From: an uncultured Coriobacteriales bacterium
GTDB taxonomy: Bacteria; Actinomycetota; Coriobacteriia; Coriobacteriales; UMGS124
Assembly: GCA_903789505.1 (NCBI GenBank)
Contig: CAIFEU010000102.1
Span: 1-9,691, forward strand
Length of the DNA: 9,691 nt
Direction of reading: 5' to 3'
Shown: positions 1 through 6,130 of the stretch, in pieces
Layout: every line of letters starts with the position of its first letter
Position numbering within the stretch: the first letter of the stretch is position 1
The notes under the pieces: model-generated
The model's input: only the letters and a program-made list of their open reading frames with translations
Told to the model about the DNA's origin: nothing
Databases searched by the model: none
Program-made: the position numbers and the translations under genes

Positions 1-44
1 CGTCCGTCTCGCGAATCGGACGTGCTCGGGCGCGCCCCGTGCGA

Positions 45-50
45 TATAAC
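45..50 (+). promoter_or_regulatory. candidate -10 box for the DUF3783 gene
   Basis: TATAAC matches the TATAAT consensus at five of six positions and is one of the few AT-rich hexamers in the first kilobase. I see no convincing -35 at the normal distance. It lies about 76 bases before the TTG start I prefer and just after the alternative GTG at position 39. If it is real, it argues against the GTG start. Confidence 0.3.
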
Positions 51-107
51 GTCAGCTGTGTCACCGGCCGTCGCTACGCGGGCGCGGCCGTCACGGCTGC
101 CGCGGCA

Positions 108-117
108 GGGGAGGGGG
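108..117 (+). promoter_or_regulatory. ribosome binding site deciding a TTG start
   Basis: A purine run GGGGAGGGGG ends eight bases before TTG at 126. The alternative GTG at 39 has only C/G-rich sequence with no Shine-Dalgarno before it. This is the main sequence reason for choosing the later start. Confidence 0.45.
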
Positions 118-125
118 ACGGGGCG

Positions 126-821
126 TTGTCCGAGGAGAGGGTGTTCCTGTACGGTTTGGGCGCGGGCACGCGCAAGGGCGACGCCGTGAGGCGGGTCGCG
201 ACGTCGCTCGGTATCGGCGTTTCTGCCATCTGCGAGGCGGACCTGGCGCTGAGTGTCGGCGAGCTCGTGGGAGGCGAGTCGACGCGCGCCGCGACAGGGA
301 GAGACGCGCCCTGCGGCGAAGCGGGGGAGGCGGGCCCCGCGGGCCCGGGCACCCCGGCATCTGTGACAGCCGCGCCCGACGGTGCGGGCGGCGAGTTCAT
401 GCTCATGCAGGGGTTCGACGACGAGCGGCTGGACGCCTTCCTCGTCGCGCTCAGGCAGCGCGACGCCAGCGTGGGCTGCAAGTGCACCGTCACGCCGACC
501 AACCTCTCGTGGACCGTGGGTGACCTGATCCGCCGGGTTGCGGGGGAGCACGAGGTCATGTCCGCCTACATGGCGCTGTACGGCGCCTACAAGCGCGCTG
601 TCGCGGCGCGGGAGGCGGCGTCGTCGTCCGCGAGCGGGCACGCCGGCGTCGCGGGCGACGGTGGTGGCCGTTCGGGCGGACTGCGCTCGCAGTCGGGCCT
701 CGAGGCCGCCATAGACGCCGCGAAGTCCCTGCTCAGCGATGGCGTGCAGCATACCGTTGCCGACTATCGAGAGGCCTGCGCCTCCCTCGAGCGCGTCTGC
801 GGGGAGGGTCGCCGGGAGTGA
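126..821 (+). CDS. DUF3783 domain-containing protein
   Basis: The 231-residue product (from TTG 126) resembles the small bacterial DUF3783 family, whose function is unknown. The N-terminus SEERVFLYG (2-10) is like the opening beta strand of such proteins. The conserved block lies at about 90-146: EFMLMQGFDDERLDAFL, then TPTNLSWT (123-130) and EHEVM (141-145), close to the family pattern of 'LM.GF...rLd.fL', 'TptN..Wt' and 'EH..m'. Two Ala/Gly/Ser-rich linkers (about 51-89 and 162-190) stretch it beyond a compact DUF3783 protein, and a helical tail follows (about 191-231). The frame is open to the left window edge, so GTG 39 (260 residues) or an earlier start cannot be excluded. It converges on the YdcF gene with 46 bases between the stops. 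The family call is from memory of its motifs; no catalytic role should be inferred. Confidence 0.75.
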   Translation: MSEERVFLYGLGAGTRKGDAVRRVATSLGIGVSAICEADLALSVGELVGGESTRAATGRDAPCGEAGEAGPAGPGTPASVTAAPDGAGGEFMLMQGFDDERLDAFLVALRQRDASVGCKCTVTPTNLSWTVGDLIRRVAGEHEVMSAYMALYGAYKRAVAAREAASSSASGHAGVAGDGGGRSGGLRSQSGLEAAIDAAKSLLSDGVQHTVADYREACASLERVCGEGRRE

Positions 822-847
822 GACGGCGTGCGGCGCCCCCGACGCCC

Positions 848-862
848 GGCGGGGTGCCCGCC
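848..862. terminator. short GC hairpin between convergent genes
   Basis: GGCGGG-GTG-CCCGCC is a perfect 6-bp stem with a 3-base loop in the 46-base gap between two converging stop codons. There is no T-run on either side, so it is at best a weak bidirectional terminator. Confidence 0.25.
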
Positions 863-867
863 CCGCG

Positions 868-2082
868 TCACCCTCTCGCCAGCAGCGCCGCCAGCGCAGG
901 CACCGCTACGTAGACCGCCAGGATCGTTCCGGTGAGGCGGGCGTAGAACTTCCGGTGCAGCGACACGTAGGCGACCCACTCGCGCACGAGCGCGTTGAGC
1001 GAGAAGTAGAGGCGCACGTGCGAGCCGACGCCGTCGGCGGGGATTCCCAGCATGCGGGTGATGAGCAGCGCCCGGAACACGTGGTAGTCGTCCGTCACCA
1101 CGAGGATGCGCCCCGCCCCCCGCGCGCCCTCCCGCGCGCCGGCACCCCTCCCCGACGGCTCCTGCTCCGGCGCCCCTTCCTCCGCACCCTTTCCCGCGGA
1201 GTTGGCTCCCGTCCCCGCGGTGTCGCCCTCCTCGAGCGCGCGGGCGCCTGGCCGGGGCGTCGCCAGGAGCAGCTGCCGGGTGAGGGCAAGGTTCTCCTGC
1301 GTGCTGCGCGACCCGTCCTCGACCAGGATCCTCGCGGCGGGGACGCCCAGCGATAGCGCGTACTCCCGCATGGCGTGGGACTCGGGCTGGGCCTCGTCGG
1401 GCCCCTGGCCGCCGGACATCACGAGCCAGGCGTCGGGCTGGCGCCTCCACATCTGCACGCCGCGGTCGACGCGCCGGGCGAGCAGCGGCGTGACCGAGCC
1501 GTCGGGCATGAGGCCGGCGCCGAGCACCACGACGGCGTCGTAGCGTCTGCGGCGGTGCGGCACCTGGGTGACGATGCCGCTGAGCGTGTAGAGCGTGAAG
1601 GCCACCGCCGCGATTCCCAGCAGGATTGCGACGAAGCCGAAGACGAAGTCGAGCGCCGTCCCCAGTATGGGAATAGACGAGAGGAACCTCCTGACCGCCG
1701 GCCACACGAGCGCATAGGCGACCATGGCCAGCCCCAGGCCGAGCGAGAGCATGTTGCGCGAGCTCGCGCCCTCCCTGCGGATGAGCCGGATGCCCGACGC
1801 GATCAGGGTGACCACGAGCGTCACGGGGAACGCGAGCAGCGCCGCCGCGCAGATGCCCAGCACCCAGAGGTTGACGTCGAACAGGATGGGGTGCTCCTCG
1901 GGTGGGAACGCGAGCAGCAGCGCGACCTCGACGGCGGCGACCAGCGTGAGCAGCGCGGTGAGCGCCGAGAGGCCCAACCACAGGCTGCGCTCCTCTTTGC
2001 GGCGCAGATGCCAGAACCATGCCTGTGCGGCTGCCGCGACGAGCGCCGCGGCGATTGCGCCGAATAGCTGCCAACTCTCCAT
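868..2082 (-). CDS. YdcF/DUF218 family membrane protein
   Basis: The 404-residue product is an integral membrane protein of the YdcF/SanA/ElyC (DUF218) family, linked in other bacteria to envelope functions; its substrate here is unknown. About five hydrophobic segments fill the N-terminal half (roughly 5-25, 33-59, 70-97, 112-130 and 138-170). The DUF218 domain follows: DAVVVLGAG (182-190), VMSGGQGPDE (221-230), SHAM (235-238), EDGSRSTQEN (255-264) and VTDDYHVFRA (329-338). A last hydrophobic helix lies at about 384-402. A Gly/Ala/Glu-rich insert (about 275-324) splits the domain between the EN motif and the last conserved strand. The ATG is preceded by GAGGAG at six bases. The gene lies 146 bases downstream of the MerR gene on the same strand and may be its target, but that is only inference from position. 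Confidence 0.88.
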   Translation of the reverse strand: MESWQLFGAIAAALVAAAAQAWFWHLRRKEERSLWLGLSALTALLTLVAAVEVALLLAFPPEEHPILFDVNLWVLGICAAALLAFPVTLVVTLIASGIRLIRREGASSRNMLSLGLGLAMVAYALVWPAVRRFLSSIPILGTALDFVFGFVAILLGIAAVAFTLYTLSGIVTQVPHRRRRYDAVVVLGAGLMPDGSVTPLLARRVDRGVQMWRRQPDAWLVMSGGQGPDEAQPESHAMREYALSLGVPAARILVEDGSRSTQENLALTRQLLLATPRPGARALEEGDTAGTGANSAGKGAEEGAPEQEPSGRGAGAREGARGAGRILVVTDDYHVFRALLITRMLGIPADGVGSHVRLYFSLNALVREWVAYVSLHRKFYARLTGTILAVYVAVPALAALLARG

Positions 2083-2088
2083 GATGGG

Positions 2089-2094
2089 CTCCTC
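2089..2094 (-). promoter_or_regulatory. ribosome binding site of the YdcF gene
   Basis: GAGGAG (minus strand) sits six bases before the ATG ending at 2082 and fixes that start. Confidence 0.6.
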
Positions 2095-2145
2095 GTGCGA
2101 TGCTGCCGGGGTCGGGCGCGTCTGCCGGCTGGTCGGGCCTCTGCT

Positions 2146-2174
2146 AAGGGTATGCCTTTGAAGGGTACGCCTTT
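2146..2174. repeat. tandem 15-bp direct repeat, candidate operator of the YdcF gene
   Basis: The plus strand reads AAGGGTATGCCTTT, one G, then AAGGGTACGCCTTT: two 14-base units differing at one base, with a period of 15. Each unit has AAGG/CCTT arms, and the junction makes a further CCTTTGAAGG dyad (2155-2164). The element sits 64 to 92 bases upstream of the YdcF start in a gap that is otherwise GC-rich. That suits a regulator binding site, perhaps for the MerR protein encoded just upstream. No clean -35/-10 pair was found across it. Confidence 0.45.
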
Positions 2175-2228
2175 GTCCAACGCGCGCGCCCCGTCGCCGC
2201 CTTGCTCCCCCGTCTCGCTACCGCCGCG

Positions 2229-3116
2229 CTATCGCACGGTAGCCAGCGCGAGCCTCCCGCGCAGGGAGGCCGCCTTTACCGGCAGGTAGAGCGTCGCGTA
2301 CACCTTCCCGCACACGGGAAGGACGTCGGGCGCGAAGATGGGGCCGAGCTGCCGCAGCCCCCGCCGTCCGAGCGCCTGGGCGAACCGCGCGCAGACCGCT
2401 CCGGTGGGATCGAACCCGGGGATCTTGTCCCAGTCGGCCGAGTAGGGCAGCGCGAGGCACGCGTCCCCGCCGAGCCGTGCCGGGTCATGCCCGGCGTCGG
2501 TGATGCCGGGGAACAGACCGGAGTAGCGGACGGGCATCGCACGGCCCCAGCGCGTGTTCCGGCCGTTCGGGCTGCATGCGTCGATGTCGACCACCGCGGC
2601 GAACGACGAGACGGGCATCCCGGCGAGGAGCACGTCCTGCGTGCCGTCGGCACGGAACTGGTCGTAGCCTCCCTCGGCCCCGTCGTAGAAGAGGAGCCAC
2701 TTGCCGGCGCGCACCAGCGTCGGCTCGGCGTCGAAGTCGGCCCCCACGAGCGACGTGAGCTGCTCGAAGCGCTCGCGCACCGCCTTCGCCCATTCGAGCT
2801 GACGACTGCTGCGCTCCACGCAGGAGCGCATGTAACGCGCGGCCGTGAGCCCGGGGTCGGCTATCGCCTCGCTTGCCTGCGAGACCTGCAGACCCGCGTT
2901 CTTCATCATCGTGCACTCCACCGCCGCGAACACGTCGGCGTTGGTGTAGGAACGGTAGCCGGACGCGGGGTCGCGCCGGGGGCTGACGATGCCAATCTGC
3001 TCGTAGTAGCGCAGCGTGCTGCGCGAAATCCCGAGGGTGCTGAGCAGCACGTTGGTCGTGTACGACTTGCCGGCGGCGCTCGTCGCGTCGCTGCCCTCGC
3101 TCCCATCGTCGCCCAT
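2229..3116 (-). CDS. MerR family regulator with GyrI-like effector domain
   Basis: The 295-residue product is a transcription regulator. Residues about 18-86 form a MerR winged helix-turn-helix: TTNVLLSTLGISRSTLRYYE ends at about 39, followed by IGIVSPRRDPASGYRSYT and the helix containing CTMMKNAGLQVSQ. A helical linker (about 87-125) precedes a C-terminal domain (about 130-295). That domain ends in a strand like YATLYLPV (273-280), which resembles the closing strand of GyrI/BmrR-type effector-binding domains, so a small-molecule ligand is likely. This second assignment is weaker. The frame stays open another 107 codons upstream, but that part is low-complexity Gly/Arg/Ala. The chosen ATG has GGAGGG at a 7-base spacing; ATGs at 3137 and 3152 are less well placed. 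It sits between the second reductase and the YdcF gene, all on one strand, and could respond to the reductase's substrate or product. Confidence 0.85.
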   Translation of the reverse strand: MGDDGSEGSDATSAAGKSYTTNVLLSTLGISRSTLRYYEQIGIVSPRRDPASGYRSYTNADVFAAVECTMMKNAGLQVSQASEAIADPGLTAARYMRSCVERSSRQLEWAKAVRERFEQLTSLVGADFDAEPTLVRAGKWLLFYDGAEGGYDQFRADGTQDVLLAGMPVSSFAAVVDIDACSPNGRNTRWGRAMPVRYSGLFPGITDAGHDPARLGGDACLALPYSADWDKIPGFDPTGAVCARFAQALGRRGLRQLGPIFAPDVLPVCGKVYATLYLPVKAASLRGRLALATVR

Positions 3117-3123
3117 CGTTGTG

Positions 3124-3129
3124 CCCTCC
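3124..3129 (-). promoter_or_regulatory. ribosome binding site of the MerR gene
   Basis: GGAGGG (minus strand) is seven bases before the ATG ending at 3116. It supports this start over in-frame ATGs at 3137, 3152, 3203 and 3221. Confidence 0.55.
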
Positions 3130-3408
3130 GGGCTCATCGGCTGTTCGCCCATCCCCCTTCGGGCACCCGCGCCGCGACTTCCGGCAGCGCCCTGCCTTCC
3201 CATGCGGTGGCCTCCAGCCATTCCTTCCCCCTGTGGCTTCGCGGCAGGGGCGAGCGAATCCGCCCGCTGCCATGCTCCCCGTCTTCCCTCGTCATGCCCG
3301 CGCCCCTGCGCGGGTGTCGCACCCCGCCCCGAGGCCCCGGATTCCTCGGCGCACGACGCACGGGGGCGCGAACCCGGGCCCAGCAGCGAACGCGAGCCCG
3401 GACGACTA

Positions 3409-3437
3409 GATATAGAGCGGGCGCCCCTCGATTGCAA
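3409..3437 (-). promoter_or_regulatory. candidate promoter of the MerR gene
   Basis: On the minus strand TTGCAA (3432-3437) and TATATC (3409-3414) are separated by exactly 17 bases. Each matches four of six consensus positions. Transcription would begin near 3402, giving a leader of roughly 285 bases. The -35 falls in the loop of the 3418-3453 inverted repeat, so a repressor or the regulator itself could occlude it. Confidence 0.35.
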
Positions 3438-3453
3438 GCTCGAGGGGCGCCCG
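3418..3453. repeat. perfect 14-bp inverted repeat (terminator or operator)
   Basis: CGGGCGCCCCTCGA at 3418-3431 is mirrored exactly by TCGAGGGGCGCCCG at 3440-3453, with an 8-base loop TTGCAAGC. RNA from either strand would form a very stable hairpin. On the minus strand it lies about 190 bases after the second reductase and is followed by CTCTATATCT, which is T-rich for this genome but not a real U-tract. It may be a terminator for the reductase, an operator for the MerR gene, or both. Confidence 0.55.
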
Positions 3454-3524
3454 TGTCGGACGCGTGGGTTGTCATGGTCGCGGTGCTGGTGGCTGGCGGA
3501 GGGGCGTGCGGGGAGGCGGCGCCG

Positions 3525-3570
3525 GCGGTCCCACGGGGTCGCCGGGGGTTGGGGCGCCCCGCGGGACCGC
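3525..3570 (-). terminator. strong hairpin downstream of second reductase
   Basis: GCGGTCCCACGGGG (3525-3538) pairs with CCCCGCGGGACCGC (3557-3570) at 13 of 14 positions, with an 18-base loop. It lies 77 to 122 bases past the reductase stop codon. It lacks a T-run, so termination is inferred only from position and stem strength. Confidence 0.35.
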
Positions 3571-3606
3571 GCCGACGCGCGCCGCCGCCCGGTCCTCCGC
3601 CCTGCC

Positions 3607-3632
3607 CACCGCCCGCTCGACGGCAGGCGGTG
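3607..3632 (-). terminator. hairpin just after second reductase stop
   Basis: CACCGCC and GGCGGTG form a perfect 7-bp stem with a 12-base loop, starting 14 bases after the stop codon at 3647. There is no T-run. It may protect the 3' end of the messenger or help terminate it. Confidence 0.3.
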
Positions 3633-3646
3633 CGGCTACTTCGCGC

Positions 3647-5251
3647 CTACTCCACGCCCTGGGCCGCGTTGGTCCCGGCAATCTTGCCGAAGACCAGGCA
3701 CTCGCCGATGTTGCCGGTGCCCTGGTAGTAGTAGGCGTTCACGCCGCCGCACTCGCCGGCGGAGAACAGGTGCGGGATGGGCTCGCCTTCGGTGTCGACG
3801 ACCTGGGCCTTGGCGTTGCGGCGCGGGCCTCCCTGGGTGTTGAGCATCGCGGGCTGCAGCGGCAGGGCGTACAGCGTCCCCTCGAAGGCGCGCATGCTCT
3901 CGGCGGGACGGTCGAACTCGATGTCCTCGCCGGTCTGCGCATAGCCGTTGAAGCGCTCGATCGTGCGCGCCAGGATGTCGGGGTCGACGCCGATCTTCTC
4001 GCCCAGCTCCTCGGCGGTGTCGGCCGAGACGATGATGTCGGCCTCGTTGTCGGGCATGAGCTTGAGCTCCTCGATGTAGGACTTCTGCTGCTCGTCGATC
4101 ACCATGAACGGGCGGTAGCTCTGGTTGGGGATCTTCCAGGTGCCGTGGCTGTAGACGTGGCCGTGGCGGTCGATGTAGTCCTCGCGGAAGTAGCGCGACC
4201 CGTCCTCGGCGACGACGACGATCGCGCCCTGCGTCGCGGGCTGGAACCCGCTGCTCATGAACAGCTTGCAGCGCTCTCCGTCGGCGACCTCGTAGGCGTT
4301 GCCGCCGAGCATGCCCAGGCTCTCGTAGTTGTGCATGTGCCACAGGTCGGCGCCGACCTCGATGCCCATGCGGACGCCGTCGCCGAAGTTGTGCAGGCCG
4401 CCGATAGGTGCGACGCGCGGCACGCCGAGGTAGTCCTGCACCATCTGGCGGTTGCACTCGAAGCCGCCGCACGCCAGAACGACGCCCTTGTTCGCGCCGA
4501 CGCGCACGTCGGCGCCCTCGTGCTCGATGATCGCGCCGGTGATGGTGCCGTCTTCGGCCTGGACGAGGTGCTTCGCCGGGGACTCGAGCCACACGGTGAT
4601 GCCCGACTGGCCCTCGACGGCCCCCTGCACGGTGGCGTAGAGCTGCCCGTCGAAGCAGTTGTCGTGCACGGTCACGCAGTCCACCGCGTCGGCGTGCCCC
4701 AGCTCGGGGTACTCGGGGCAGACCCAGCCGTAGATTGCGGCGATGTCCATGCCCGCCGTCTGCTCGCCCGCCTGGTGCGTCTTGGCGTACTCGCTCCAGA
4801 TGCACGGCTCCTCGGCGCCCAGGTCGCGCATGATGTCGGGCGTGGTGGCGAGCCCGCGGGCGTACGCGTCGATGACGTCGGCGTCCTGGTCCATCTCCCA
4901 GCCCAGGTTGGTGAGGTAGCCCTTGAGCCCGTCGATGTCCTCGGTGTACATGGCGATCTGCCCGCAGAAGCGCGAGTTGCCGCCCTCCTCTCCCTTGGGC
5001 GCGGAGTCGACGAGCAGCACCTTGGCGCCGCTCTTGGCCGCGTAGAACGCCGCGGTGCCGCCGGCCGTCCCATAGCCGATGACGATGACGTCATACGTCT
5101 GGTCGAACGACTCCGAGCCCGCCTCGCTGGCGTGCGCGGCGCTGCCCACCGAGGCGGCGCAGACCGCGGCGCCCGCCAGGGCGGCGCCGGTGCCGGCGAC
5201 GAACGACCTGCGGGTGACGTGCTGGTGCTGTGCGCCGTTCATCTTGCTCAT
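3647..5251 (-). CDS. Tat-exported FAD-dependent reductase, fumarate reductase/KstD-like
   Basis: The 534-residue flavoprotein probably acts outside the membrane. A Tat signal opens it (TRRSFVAG at 13-20, then an Ala-rich stretch, with likely cleavage after AHA at about 41). FAD_binding_2 features follow: the dinucleotide fold DVIVIGYGTAGG (54-65) with acidic strand end VLLVDS (78-83), CGGFECN (261-267), GDGVRMG (290-296), DGSRYFRE (350-357), and the second flavin region HLFSAGECGG (494-503) with GNIGECLVFGKIAG (513-526). R362 falls about where fumarate reductases keep their proton-donor arginine. By my alignment, the other substrate-carboxylate residues are changed: Asn471 stands where His is usual and Tyr508 where Arg is usual. 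This is closer to ketosteroid dehydrogenase-like reductases, so fumarate is unlikely. There is no haem CxxCH, FMN-binding domain or anchor. The ATG has AAGGGGG at six bases. The substrate is unknown. Confidence 0.88.
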   Translation of the reverse strand: MSKMNGAQHQHVTRRSFVAGTGAALAGAAVCAASVGSAAHASEAGSESFDQTYDVIVIGYGTAGGTAAFYAAKSGAKVLLVDSAPKGEEGGNSRFCGQIAMYTEDIDGLKGYLTNLGWEMDQDADVIDAYARGLATTPDIMRDLGAEEPCIWSEYAKTHQAGEQTAGMDIAAIYGWVCPEYPELGHADAVDCVTVHDNCFDGQLYATVQGAVEGQSGITVWLESPAKHLVQAEDGTITGAIIEHEGADVRVGANKGVVLACGGFECNRQMVQDYLGVPRVAPIGGLHNFGDGVRMGIEVGADLWHMHNYESLGMLGGNAYEVADGERCKLFMSSGFQPATQGAIVVVAEDGSRYFREDYIDRHGHVYSHGTWKIPNQSYRPFMVIDEQQKSYIEELKLMPDNEADIIVSADTAEELGEKIGVDPDILARTIERFNGYAQTGEDIEFDRPAESMRAFEGTLYALPLQPAMLNTQGGPRRNAKAQVVDTEGEPIPHLFSAGECGGVNAYYYQGTGNIGECLVFGKIAGTNAAQGVE

Positions 5252-5257
5252 GACGTT

Positions 5258-5265
5258 CCCCCTTC
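5258..5265 (-). promoter_or_regulatory. ribosome binding site of second reductase
   Basis: GAAGGGGG on the minus strand ends six bases before the ATG ending at 5251. It sets this start ahead of in-frame upstream codons that would put 35 charged, Gly-rich residues before the Tat signal. Confidence 0.55.
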
Positions 5266-5330
5266 GTCTGTGAGGCCCGGGGGCATCCCCATGCCCTCGC
5301 GCCCCTCCCGTCGGACGCCCTCGATGCTGT

Positions 5331-5381
5331 CCCGGCCACGATGGCCCGGTCAACACTGGGGGTGCCGGCCATGGTGGCCGG
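5331..5381. promoter_or_regulatory. pair of GGCCA-n3-TGGCC dyads, candidate operators
   Basis: GGCCA-CGA-TGGCC (5334-5346) and GGCCA-TGG-TGGCC (5367-5379) are two dyads of the same form. Their centres are 33 bases apart, about three helical turns. The second extends to a perfect 7-bp arm, CCGGCCA/TGGCCGG (5365-5381). They lie about 80 to 130 bases upstream of the second reductase, where a dimeric regulator could bind cooperatively. Confidence 0.4.
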
Positions 5382-5396
5382 GGTGTCTGAGCTGGC

Positions 5397-5411
5397 GGTT
5401 TGCTTGTGCGT
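5397..5411. promoter_or_regulatory. motif shared with ferredoxin leader, copy A
   Basis: GGTTTGCTTGTGCGT (plus strand) matches the stretch at 6027-6041 at 13 of 15 positions. It lies 146 to 160 bases upstream of the second reductase start. Confidence 0.35.
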
Positions 5412-5549
5412 TACTCGAGCAGGCGAGGGGTGGCGCCTCCGCCCCGGCAGGTTCGTGGCGCTGCGGGCTTGCGGCACCGGAGGGGGCGGCAGGCAGCCTT
5501 CGTCCCCGGGGGCGCCATCGCGGGCGCGCCCTGCCGCCGAAGACGCGGC

Positions 5550-5579
5550 CGCCCTCCCCGCCGAGTGGCAGGGAGGGCG
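5550..5579 (-). terminator. hairpin after the ferredoxin gene
   Basis: CGCCCTCCC (5550-5558) and GGGAGGGCG (5571-5579) form a perfect 9-bp stem with a 12-base loop, about 64 to 93 bases after the ferredoxin stop. The following bases are not T-rich, so it is a candidate terminator on stem strength and position alone. Confidence 0.4.
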
Positions 5580-5642
5580 ACCATGCGCGTCGGGCGACGA
5601 GCTCGACGCCGATATCATCTCGCGGGTTGCCTCGGCGTCCCG

Positions 5643-6005
5643 CTACGCGCTCTTCTTCGCGTCGCCGGCGGCGGTGTCGGCGGGCTGCGACGCGCCCGCG
5701 TCTGCGGCGCCGCTCGCCGCGGGGGCGCCCCAGCCGCCGGTGTTGGTGGCGGCCTCGGGGATCACCTCGGTGAAGGTGCGCAGGCCGCGCGAGGGGTTGA
5801 GGCCGAACGCGTAGGTCTGGATGACCATGGTCAGCGACTCGGTGGGGCAGTGCAGGTAGCACTGGCCGCAGCTCTGGCAGTTCTCGGGGTAGAGGATGAC
5901 CGACTTGCCGGCCTCCTCGTCCATGTAGAAGACGTCCATGGGGCAGATGTCTGCGCAGGTCCCGCACCCAATGCAGACGTCGAGGTTGTTGCGTGCGACG
6001 CTCAT
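5643..6005 (-). CDS. 2[4Fe-4S] ferredoxin-like electron-transfer subunit, AprB-like
   Basis: This 120-residue iron-sulfur protein has two classical cluster motifs: CIGCGTCADICP (C11, C14, C17, C21) and CQSCGQCYLHCP (C43, C46, C49, C53). It would pass electrons to or from the flavoprotein encoded just upstream. After the clusters comes a segment (about 61-92) and then an Ala/Gly/Ser-rich tail ending KKSA. In APS reductase, AprB likewise has a ferredoxin core followed by a tail that embraces AprA, so an AprA/AprB-like heterodimer is a fair model, though the tail sequence itself is not diagnostic. There is no signal peptide: if it works with the exported flavoprotein it must be carried through Tat as a folded passenger. 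The ATG has AAAGGA at eight bases. The gene is 125 bases behind the flavoprotein gene, probably in one transcript. Confidence 0.88.
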   Translation of the reverse strand: MSVARNNLDVCIGCGTCADICPMDVFYMDEEAGKSVILYPENCQSCGQCYLHCPTESLTMVIQTYAFGLNPSRGLRTFTEVIPEAATNTGGWGAPAASGAADAGASQPADTAAGDAKKSA

Positions 6006-6013
6006 CGTCGGCT

Positions 6014-6024
6014 TCCTTTCGCGT
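6014..6024 (-). promoter_or_regulatory. ribosome binding leader of ferredoxin gene (ACGCGAAAGGA)
   Basis: ACGCGAAAGGA on the minus strand contains the Shine-Dalgarno AAAGGA, eight bases before the ATG. The identical 11 bases precede the flavoprotein gene (8130-8140). Confidence 0.5.
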
Positions 6025-6026
6025 GT

Positions 6027-6041
6027 GGTTTGCTCGTGTGT
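6027..6041. promoter_or_regulatory. motif shared with second reductase upstream region, copy B
   Basis: GGTTTGCTCGTGTGT (plus strand) is 13/15 identical to 5397-5411 and lies 22 to 36 bases before the ferredoxin ATG. It is one of the few AT-richer runs in the 125-base gap between the two subunit genes. Confidence 0.35.
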
Positions 6042-6130
6042 CGGCGCATCCGGCGCGCATCGGCGCGCTCGTCCGGCACGTCGGCGAGTCGCCCGCCCGC
6101 CGCCCGTGCCAGCTGCGCCGGCCTGCCGTC

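Larger units (their letters stand above)
3117..3646. other. 530-base intergenic region between reductase and MerR gene
   Basis: This stretch holds three strong inverted repeats (3418-3453, 3525-3570 and 3607-3632) and one possible minus-strand promoter near 3409-3437. The part from 3117 to about 3400 is open in several frames on both strands, but the translations are low-complexity Arg/Gly/Ala/Pro without domain features. I take it as a long leader of the MerR gene rather than coding sequence. Confidence 0.5.
5252..5642. other. 391-base intergenic region between ferredoxin and second reductase
   Basis: No coding potential beyond GC-driven open frames. It holds a hairpin shortly after the ferredoxin stop (5550-5579), an AT-richer motif shared with the ferredoxin leader (5397-5411) and two similar dyads (5331-5381). 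This suggests that the second reductase has its own regulated promoter, although no clear -35/-10 pair was recognised. Confidence 0.5.

Noticed and set aside
3117..3437. A 107-residue N-terminal extension of the MerR protein.
   Set aside because: It is low-complexity Gly/Arg/Ala/Ser, runs through the inverted repeat and candidate promoter, and the ATG at 3116 has a better ribosome binding site directly before a normal MerR N-terminus.
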